Shown: positions 55,883-64,000 of the stretch, in pieces
Position numbering within the stretch: position 1 is the first letter of the stretch
Layout of the letters: every line of letters begins with the position of its first letter
Source of the DNA: Shinisaurus crocodilurus
Lineage: Eukaryota > Chordata > Lepidosauria > Squamata > Shinisauridae
NCBI GenBank assembly: GCA_021292165.1
Contig: CM037876.1
Span: 112,659,379 to 112,723,378 of the forward strand
Length of the DNA stretch: 64,000 bases
Direction of reading: 5' to 3'
The notes under the pieces: generated by a model
Databases searched by the model: none
Told to the model about the DNA's origin: nothing
The model's input: the letters and a program-made list of their open reading frames with translations, nothing else
Position numbers and translations under genes: made by a program

Positions 55883-56017
55883 CAGTGTTCTCCAACCTTG
55901 GGTCCCCAGATGTTTTTGGCCTACAACTCCCAGCATGCCCCAGCCAGCATAGCTGGCTGGGGCATGCTGGGAGTTGTAGGCCAAAAACATCTGGGGACCC
56001 AAGGTTGAAGAACACTG
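55883..56017. mobile_element. GTTCTCCAACC MITE, copy 6
   Basis: A 135-bp palindrome with perfect 8-bp duplications CCATAGGC at 55875-55882 and 56018-56025. Confidence 0.88.
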
Positions 56018-56148
56018 CCATAGGCAAACTGCCTTGGCTCCCCATGTGCACCATGGGAATAATAATACTGGTCTTCCCTACAGGGCTACTGTAAGGAATA
56101 CAAAGATAATATATGGAAATCACTTTTGAAATTTGCTTTATAAATGCC

Positions 56149-56189
<41 letters not shown>
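56149..56189. repeat. (TTA)n microsatellite
   Basis: About thirteen ATT/TTA units, following GCTTTATAAATGCC, which looks like a retroelement tail. Confidence 0.75.
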
Positions 56190-56190
<1 letters not shown>

Positions 56191-57024
56191 ATAGCTAGAT
56201 AAAAGGAGAAGAACCATCAAGTAATTAAATTGCACAGACATCTATTTCAAAGCATTTTAAAAAAATTAAACATCCATTTTCCAATATGTTATCCTCTTTC
56301 TTTGCCTGTTAGCATAGGCCTGTTCCATGGGCCACCTGAATGTACATCCTCTTTGCCAAAATTGACTCCCTGGTTAGTTTTCCTCTCTCATCACTTGCCA
56401 AGTGAAAAAAAACCCAGTAGCTCAAAGATAACTTCCTGATGTGATACCCTTGGGCAGCACACACCACCCAGTGCCTGACCTTCTTCCCTCTGCAAGAATA
56501 AGCTTTTTTTTCCCCCCAGAGGTGTGGGAAAAGGAACTGCTTTCATGTTTTAGCAACTGTTTCTCCTCCACCTATTTCCTTCTCAGTTTTCTTATACTTG
56601 TTGTATTTTCACTATCCTCTAACAATAGAATTGTTTCCACAGCTGCACTGATTATATTTCTCAGTGCTCCTTATTTTTTGGAAACTACTAGGGTGGGTTG
56701 TTTTCATTTGTTTAACTTGGAACAGCCTATAAAAATATTGTAGAAGAGTCTGATAATAGAGGTAATAAGCACAGACCACTTTTACTTCTTTGTATGCTCC
56801 CAACTTTGTAAGCCCCACCACCCCACCCTAGCCTCAGTGACTTTATGTAACAGAAAGTCTACAGTGCTGATCCTGGACAGGCAGCCTGGAAAATTCAAAT
56901 GTTTAATAGGAATATTCTTAAAAGGTCAGCCTGTGTTTAATAGACTATGCATGGCCATTCATTGCTGCCGATGTTAAATGCTATTCTGTCCTATTTCCTA
57001 CTTAAGCCAAACAAACCATTAGGG

Positions 57025-57163
57025 CAGCCTTCCCCAAACTGGTGCCTTCCAGAAGTTTTGAACTTCAACTCCCATCAGCTGCAGCCAACATGGCCAATGG
57101 TCAGAAGCACCAGGAGTTGTAACCCAAAACATCTGGAGGATCGCACCAGGTTGGGAAAGTCTG
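57025..57163. mobile_element. Palindromic hAT MITE (CAGCCTTCCCC family), copy in the upstream region
   Basis: CAGCCTTCCCCAAACTGGTG pairs with CACCAGGTTGGGAAAGTCTG. The flanks CATTAGGG and CATTAGAG match at 7 of 8 positions. Confidence 0.75.
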
Positions 57164-57186
57164 CATTAGAGGAACCTCCAAACACT

Positions 57187-57322
57187 TAGAGCACAATCCT
57201 ATGCAGGTTAGATAGTCAAACATCCTACAACTCCCAGCATTCCTCAGCTAGCCATACTGGCTGGGGAATTCTGGAAGTTGTAGCACTTTTTCTGTTTAAA
57301 TGTGCATAGAATTGCACCCTTA
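57187..57322. repeat. Palindromic repeat with GCAATCCTATGCA-type ends
   Basis: GCACAATCCTATGCAGG...CTACAACTCCCAGCATTCC pairs with GGGGAATTCTGGAAGTTGTA...GTGCATAGAATTGCACC. It is related to the palindromic repeat nested at about 4670-4815. Confidence 0.55.
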
Positions 57323-58108
57323 ATGTTTTATTTTTATTTGGGGCTAGTGTCTTTTTAATGCTGCTCAGCTAATCTACAAAACACACTTTTTTTTTTAATG
57401 AATAAAGCTTTTATTGTTTCAACCAATAGTTACAACAAGCATAGAAAGACATACAAAGACATATATAAAACTACATACAACACATGTTGCAGATTTTGAC
57501 ATTCTGCAATGTCAGAAAAATTACTCTAAGCTTTTGGGCTGTAAAAGCAAAATTAGCCAATGCCAGGAGAGTTGTTTTGTTGTAACATATGAAGAAAAGT
57601 TTTATTCTTTGCAGGTCGGGCCAGGTGGACCTTTTCCTCAAAAACATGGTCTAAATACTTAGAATGAATTTTGAGAATAGATGGGACAATAAAACAGGTA
57701 GTGAGGCAAATCCTCCACTTTTCCGCTGCAGCCTGGGCAGACTCTGGAGGCATAAGAAGTATCTACAAAACCCAGTCTGATTCTCATTTACCCTAGGGTC
57801 TTTTTGTTATTCTTGCAGTAACATAAGAAGGCAGAGAAAACTAATTTGATCCAAAAGCAAGCATGTGATTTTTTTTAATGCAAAGAGTCAATTCACTAAA
57901 GAAACATTTCCCCATGGAAAATGATTTACTATTTCTACTGAATGGTTGTCTATCATCAAAAACCCTGCACTCTATTATCTTGGCCATTTTACACATAACA
58001 CAGAAGAAGATCTGAGTTTGCTGTAGAGTGTACACTCAAGAGGCAGCTACAACCAATCACAGCTCCCTGACAAGTTTTCCTGTATGATACATGCACTTGT
58101 GTACATAG

Positions 58109-58470
58109 GTCTATTCAGACATGTAGTAGACCAAAATTGGAGAGAGGACATGGGTGCCTGGCTACCCTATAGATCTTCGTTCATTTAGTGCAAAGATCTG
58201 AAAGGGGTTCTGTAAGTATGTTCAGCTGAATGCAGTTACAAACTTCCCACAATGGAGAACCCTGACTTATTAGGGTTTCCAATCGCATAAGCTTTGTAAG
58301 CACGTTCTGCCAAATGTACTTACTGGACCGTTTTCAGATCTTCATACTAAACACACAAAAAATCTCTAAGGCAGCCAAGCACGCAAGGATGTTGGAGGCA
58401 CTGCTTATGTACACACCCATTTTCCTTCCTCAATTTTGGTCTACTCATGTTGTGGCTAATGCCTACATAG
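58109..58470. repeat. About 360-bp imperfect palindrome
   Basis: Outer arms TAGACCAAAATTGGAGAGAG (58127) and CTCAATTTTGGTCTACTCAT (58430). Inner arms GCAAAGATCTGAAAGGGGTT (58192) and CCGTTTTCAGATCTTCATAC (58328). Probably a decayed palindromic MITE. Confidence 0.6.
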
Positions 58471-59581
58471 ACCACATGTGTACTGTTCACATTCAAACTT
58501 CACATTCTCAGGTGTACATGTAATTTTCAGGTAAACATGTAATATAGGAAGTGCCCCACTCCGTTGCAATATTTAAGGCTAGTAAATTAAAGCAACATTC
58601 TTATGGCAAGAGAATGTTATATGATGATCCCTGTGGATATCCTATAACATGACATCCTACAACATGTGGCTGCAATGTGTAACACTACATTTGTGCTAGC
58701 TGTTAGAGGTTCCTCCAAGTCAAACTATGGGAATTTTCTTGTAGGACTCATAATTTTTCGTTTTTAAAAAATATCTTTGCTCTATAATGGGAAACATAAA
58801 TCCTTAATCAAATTGCAGACACCTCTCTTTTGTTTTCTATTCAATATTAGCAGTGGTCACACATTCAAATAAATAGCAATAAGGACATACAACAGAAATG
58901 TAAACATCACCGCAGTCTAGATAAAATGAGTTATGACTAGGTCCCACAAAAACCAATTGAAGTATTACTTTTTTTAACAACTAATTTAAGTTCCATTGCT
59001 GTCAATGGAATTTAGTCAAGACTAATTTTTACTGGAAATGATCTGATGTGTGACAATTTATATACAAATTTACAAGTTGAACATAAGTGGAGGCACAGTT
59101 TAAACACTCCAACAAGCAGTAAAGAACTCTGTCCGCCATGAAACACATAGCCCTTTTTGTTGATTGAGCAGGGGACTGTCAAACAGGATGAAAATATTCA
59201 TTAGTTGTGATTAAGTCCCAAACAAACCAATGGAAGTATTTACATAAGAACACCACATACTCCAATCTGATTGGCTATGTATCACTGTGACATCATCATG
59301 CTGTCTGTATAATTCCTGATTAGCTAGAATTGCTTTAGCAAGATTCCATGTATCTTCTATCTATTTTTGAAGGTGCTAAAACAACAGACCAGGGGTAGAA
59401 GCAGCTCTGAACAGGTAGTGAACACACTAAAAACTTCACCTACCTCCAAATCTCCCCTTTCACCTCATATTTTTGTGAGTGTAAATTTGGTGCAAGCATA
59501 CTCAGGAGCCAGCATCTTTCATTCTGTTACTGGTGCTATGAAGAATTCAGGGATTTCCCCCAATGAAACATGGGTTGGGGA

Positions 59582-60563
59582 CAGGACCGGTGCAAGGCAG
59601 TTTGGCGCCCTAGGCCAAGTCAGGTATTTAGCGCCCCCCTTGGGTGGGGGTGGGGGCGGGCTCCAGAGCAAAGCAGCCTAAAACGCCTGCTCGCCCAGCG
59701 CGCCCCCCCCCCCGCGGCCAGCAGCCCTCTGCGGGCCTGGAGCAGCGGCAGCAGCAGCATCTCGGCCAGCAGCAGCGCGCTCAGCGGGGCCCGTCCAGGA
59801 TGCCCGGCCGGGCGCTGGGCCATGCGATGAGCCAGGGCGCCTCCGCCCGCTTCTCCTCCGGCTCGCCGCCCCGCCTGCTCTCCCGGCGCTCGCCATCTAA
59901 GCCTCCGTCCCCGGGCAGGCGCAGGCCGCGCAGCCGACAGCGGGACGGGGAGGAAGGCGGAGGCTCCGTCCCTTCCTCCCCGGCGCCTCCCGCGGGGATG
60001 CCCAAGCAGGGTCCTCGGCGGGTGTGGGGCAGGCGGTGAGGCCGGGCCCGAGCCCGGCTAGAGGAGGAGGGGAGGGGGCAGCTGCCGCCGCCTCGGGACC
60101 CTGCCTGCAGGGGGCGGTGCCGCGGCTGCCCGGCCCACGACTCCGTGAGTAGCGTTCGCGCTCTGCCTCAGGGGTCTCGTCTCGCGCAGCCGTTGCTCAT
60201 GCTGAGGGCGCCCGATCCAGGGCCCGGCGCCAGAGTGCTCACAGCCTAGCCAGAGGGGGTGGACCCCGCGGGCTGCGGCATGGAGGAGGAGGCGCCCCCC
60301 CCCACCGAGGAAAGCGACACCGAGTCTGCCCGCAATCCCCCCCGCGCTGACCTGGTGTGACTGGTGGTGTCTCCGGCTCCGCAGCTGTCCCGCCCGGCCG
60401 CCTCGCCGACAGATCCGGGCTCCACGAGCGGCAGGCGGGCAGCGTGTCGCCCAGCAGTCCCGGTGGCGGCGAGGAAGAGTTGGCCGGCAGGAGCAGAGTG
60501 CGCCTCCTTCAGCCACCCGCCCTAGGCAGCTGCCTAGTTGGCCTAGTGGTAGCGCCGGCCCTG
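59582..60563. mobile_element. 982-bp hAT-type element carrying a CpG-island-like interior
   Basis: The ends CAGGACCGGTGCAAGGCAGT and TAGCGCCGGCCCTG are imperfect inverted repeats, and perfect GTTGGGGA copies flank at 59574-59581 and 60564-60571. The interior is extremely GC- and CpG-rich, with open frames of 131 to 189 codons on both strands that have no recognisable domain and very high Arg/Pro/Gly/Ala, typical of GC-rich noncoding DNA. It could be mistaken for a gene promoter. Confidence 0.8.
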
Positions 60564-60571
60564 GTTGGGGA

Positions 60572-62960
60572 AAGTGACATAACATAAAATCTAAACTATT
60601 AGATAATTTTAAAAATTCAGTATTCAATTCATATTGGTCTCAGCTGATGGGGAAGGAAGCTAAAAAGTACATGTTAAAAGTGTGGTGCATATTCAAACCA
60701 ATCACTAAGGGACACCAGCCTGCCTGTCTCCGTGCAGAGCGCTGACTCATGGCCAGAAAGCAAGAGCTAAAAGGGCACATTCCAGCAGCATTGCCATTCC
60801 ACATTTCACATAATCAAATTAACTGAAAAACACAGTGGGCCAGACTGGTGTCTCCCATATTTAACATAAAATCAGTGAGAAGGGCCTTTCTGAACAGAAA
60901 TCAGTGAGAATTTCCATACATGACAACACCCACATCATTCCAATGAAAAGAAGTAGAATGTGCCCTGTTAAAAATAATTTCTTTCAAATGAAACAGAGTC
61001 TGAAATAATTTTTGGGCAGGTTTCCTTCCCAGTTACCAATATGTACTGGATATCTATTGGAGCATACCACACAACTGGGTTAGATTTCTTGCTATAGTTG
61101 TATAGTTTCTCGTCTAACAAATTGTGGGAATGATCCTATGGCCCCTAGACATTGTTTTAGGGGCCATAGGATAGTTCGGATTCCCAGCTCCAAGACAGCG
61201 CTCCAACCTTAGAGCTGGGAATTGGAGCCCCAACCCCCCTCACAGCCAGCGCAGAAAGAACCATGCTGACTGCTCTCCAAGGTTGGGAAAGTGACCTTGG
61301 AGAGGGGATAAAGGGGGAAATTTGGAAGGGGAAGAGGAGGAGACTGGGGTGGCCAGGATATGAGGGTCCCCCTCTGAGACGCCGTCGCTAGATAGCCGAA
61401 AACAGCTGTCTAGCGAAAATGCAGAGTGGGAGGAGTGGGGAGAGGCAAAGATCGCCTCTGCCGCTCGCTCCTCCCGCTCTACATTGGATGAGCATGAGCC
61501 TCCACGTTCAGAGGCTTACACTCATCTCCTTAGGACTGCACCCTTAAATAACAGACCGAATAGAGATGTCAGCTTTCGATACTAAAAAAAATCCAGTATC
61601 TGGAGTAAAGTGCCAAGAGTCCCAAACCAGGAAGTCAGTCAGTAGGATGGAGAATCCTTGCCACCGAGGCAGCTTGCAGGCAGGGGGAACCACTGGAAAT
61701 GGCAGCTAGAGGATGTACTCTTGCTTTCCCGAGCAGCAGGATCAACATGGAGAGGTCAGAGGGGGGCGGGGGCACAGCGCACCACCTTTATTCTTACAAA
61801 ATATGAAGGCCTGAATAGGGCTAAGGAAAATGTGAGAACTAAAGTGCAGGCAAGCAGATTGTTCCAGACGACTAAAGCAGCAAGAAAACCCACATTCTAC
61901 ATGGCAAGTCAAATATATAAATATATGCGCTACATTGCATGCATACCATTTAGACAACATTGGTTCCATTTTACTGCTGAGGAGCACCAAGACAGAACAA
62001 TAAGAAATTTGCCCAAGATTACTTAGTGAATCCATAGCATAGAATTCTTAAGCACATATAAGTTATGTAATAATAGAATGCCTCTGAGCATATACAGAGT
62101 GTTTTCCCTTTACCCCTGAGAAAGTGCAGCCTCCCATTCCTCCTCACACACTTAGAATGAAGAAGTAGAGTTTATTGAGTGTTGCCATTCCTCTCAAGCA
62201 AATTAAAGCCCCAGCACCACTCTGTTTAGCACCAAAGCTTTGAGATGGAAATTTCAGAGAGGGAGGGGGAAGTCAGCAAATACATTTTTTGACATTTTCT
62301 TTGCTTGCTTGGATTACATAACATATACTTATGGGATCAACAGTTAAATTGTTGGCATCACCATAATTAATGGAATGTTTAAAAAAAATACAGAGCTATA
62401 TTTACAACTTTGGTAAGCAACTTGTCTGTGATGTCCTTCGACTTTAGGTTTATCTACCATATGCATGTGTGGTGGAGGAGAAAAAAGGCAGAGAAAGGGA
62501 GAAATCTAGCTGTTTTCCTGAAATTTAGAACAATGGGAACATAGGGTTTTCTCCAGGACAATTCTGAAAAACATGGTTGTCCCATCTGAAATGGGAAGGT
62601 GAAAGGTATATTTTCACACTCAGTAAAGTGGCATGTCTGAAAACCAGCAAATGCCCCTTTTCAGTAAGTCCTGCAGACTATCTGTAAGAGAAAAAGAGCA
62701 TCAGACTTTGCAGTATTAACAGCAGAATCCATAAACCACAGTAACTCTGAGGAAATAGGTTTCCTGTCTGCCTTGTTTTTGTGTGCACATATAATTAAGC
62801 GCAGACTTTTGGCTGCTCAATAATTTTTCCAGAGATAGCAGAAAAAAGTTTACAAGCCCAGAAAAAGGCTAATAGATGCTTGATAAGGTTGGTAGTTTAG
62901 ATATTAGGTAGCTGGGATTCCTTTCTATGTCACATATAGCCCTACAGAGACTTTGATACA
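60572..62960. other. Upstream intergenic, mostly unassigned
   Basis: A hairpin ATCCTATGGCCCCTA / TAGGGGCCATAGGAT lies at about 61132-61172. A GC-rich block with small inverted repeats follows to 61545, probably a palindromic repeat. The rest is AT-rich with no gene signal. The same applies to 57330-58100 and 58475-59570. Confidence 0.4.
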
Positions 62961-62962
62961 GA

Positions 62963-63155
62963 GAGTCAGTATAGTGTTGTAGTGGACAGAACGTTGGACC
63001 TCGAACCAAGAGATCAGTAAGCAGATCCATGCTCAGCCATGAAGCTCACCAAACAATCTTGTGCTGATCACCAGCTCTCAGCCTAATCTTCTTCATGCAC
63101 AGCTGTGAAGATAAAAGTGGAATGATCTGGCGTATGCTTCTCTGAGCTTATTGAA
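62963..63155 (+). mobile_element. Old, diverged Sauria SINE
   Basis: GAGTCAGTATAGTGTTGTAG, CAGCCATGAAGCTCACC, CTCTCAGCCTAATCTTC and GAAGATAAAAGTGGAATG follow the SINE order, but with many substitutions and no tail. Confidence 0.65.
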
Positions 63156-63671
63156 GGAAGTGCAAGAAAGTGTACAGTCTTCAAGCCTCAACAATAATCT
63201 CAGAACAAGTATGTGTGTCTTATTGACCGAATGTAGTGTTCTTATGTGTTAATTTAAAAAAAAAAGGAAAGTGTTTCTTTTCAGAATATGGGACACCAGC
63301 CATATTCAGGCATTCTAAAAAGCATGCTGTTTAAACATGTGAGGAAGAGGAGCGTGCTAGCCCCACCCCCTCCATTGTTGCTCTCCACACACTGTATGTG
63401 TGGAGGAGGGTGACTTTGTGAAGAAGAGAGACTCTTTTATCCAGCGGGGTGCTCTCCACATGCTCCAGAATGCTCGATAATCAGGGTTCTGGATAGCATG
63501 GGGAGCTCCCATGAATAAAGGAGGCTCTCCTCTTCATAGAGTCGCTCTGCATGCGTACAGTGCTATAAGGGAGGGGGTAGGGATCACATGCTCCCCCTCC
63601 TCACGTGTTTAAGCAACACACTTTGAAAATGCCGCACTACGGTAACCGTGATTCCATAGAAGAATCCAAAA

Positions 63672-63860
63672 CAGCTCTTATTTATTTATTTATTTATTTA
63701 TTATATTTATACCCCGCCTTTTTTCCTGCAAAGAACCCAAGGCGGCTTACGTAATCTTCCTCCTCCTCCTCCTCTCCATTTTATCCTCACAACAACCCTG
63801 TGAGGTAGGTTAGGCTGAGAGTCAGTGACTAGCCCAAAGTCACCCAGTGAGTTTCAAGGT
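63672..63860 (-). mobile_element. Sauria SINE, 5'-truncated
   Basis: The reversed tail (TTTATTTATTATATTTATAC, CCCCGCCTTTTTTCCTGC) is followed by the core, CCTGTGAGGTAGGTTAGGCT. It stops after CACCCAGTGAGTTTC. Confidence 0.85.
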
Positions 63861-64000
63861 TGAGCCATGGTTTCATGGCTCTTCCTCATGTTTATCGTCA
63901 TTTGATTACTCAACCCTAGATGACTCTCAGCTGAGTGTGCCAAGTGTATCTGTTAGGGAAGCACTGTTGTGTCTGAACTGACACCCAACAATGACACAAA

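Noticed and set aside
59644..60627. 131- and 189-codon Arg/Pro-rich frames
   Set aside because: They are inside a CpG-rich hAT-type element with 8-bp duplications. Composition follows base content rather than a protein.
39166..64000. Possible PTHLH exons (expected neighbour of CCDC91)
   Set aside because: No frame shows the parathyroid-hormone-related peptide signature. The gene presumably lies further right.

Overview
This window reads as a vertebrate nuclear genome, most likely a squamate reptile (lizard-like). The evidence is several Sauria-type SINE copies (tRNA-like head, tail GGCGGGGTATAAATATAATAAATAAA), CR1 and L2-type LINE ends, L1 and RTE/BovB-like fragments, many palindromic hAT and mariner-type MITEs, and one split protein-coding gene with vertebrate splice sites. 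Nothing bacterial is present, and almost all open frames are intronic or repeat-derived.

The host gene is the 5' part of CCDC91 (GGA-binding partner, p56) on the minus strand. It runs from a CpG-island promoter with a probable noncoding exon 1 (about 38.8-39.1 kb), through exon 2 with the start codon (20888-20931), exon 3 (11571-11649) and exon 4 (2201-2337), to exon 5 (436-651). It then leaves the left edge. These exons join in frame into about 154 residues that begin MDDDDFGGFE, the GGA GAE-domain ligand motif, and end in the start of the coiled coil. From 39.2 to 64 kb I see no exon. By conserved vertebrate synteny this should be the gap between CCDC91 and PTHLH.

The most unusual object is in CCDC91 intron 2: a decayed, virus-like DNA element at 12455-20368. 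It has about 120-130 bp terminal inverted repeats and a perfect 6-bp target duplication (TTTAAG). It carries a rightward gene I suspect encodes a virion protein, a leftward gene with membrane segments, and a long leftward gene with family-B DNA polymerase motifs followed by superfamily-1 helicase motifs. After removing four later insertions (a Sauria SINE, an RTE/BovB-like LINE end, a truncated L1 and a hAT MITE) it would be about 6.1 kb. I see no room for an integrase. It is full of stops and frameshifts.

The rest is a dense repeat landscape. It includes six copies of a 135-bp palindromic hAT MITE, three copies of a CAGGGATG-ended hAT element with 8-bp duplications, five mariner-type MITEs and a 917-bp hAT element. 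There is also a 982-bp hAT-type element that carries a CpG island, a diverged satellite array of about 180-bp monomers, 5S-rRNA-headed SINEs with CR1-like tails, and several large imperfect palindromes. An inverted duplication of LINE-derived sequence (9833-10359 versus 22107-22593) flanks the segment holding exons 2 and 3 and the virus-like element.
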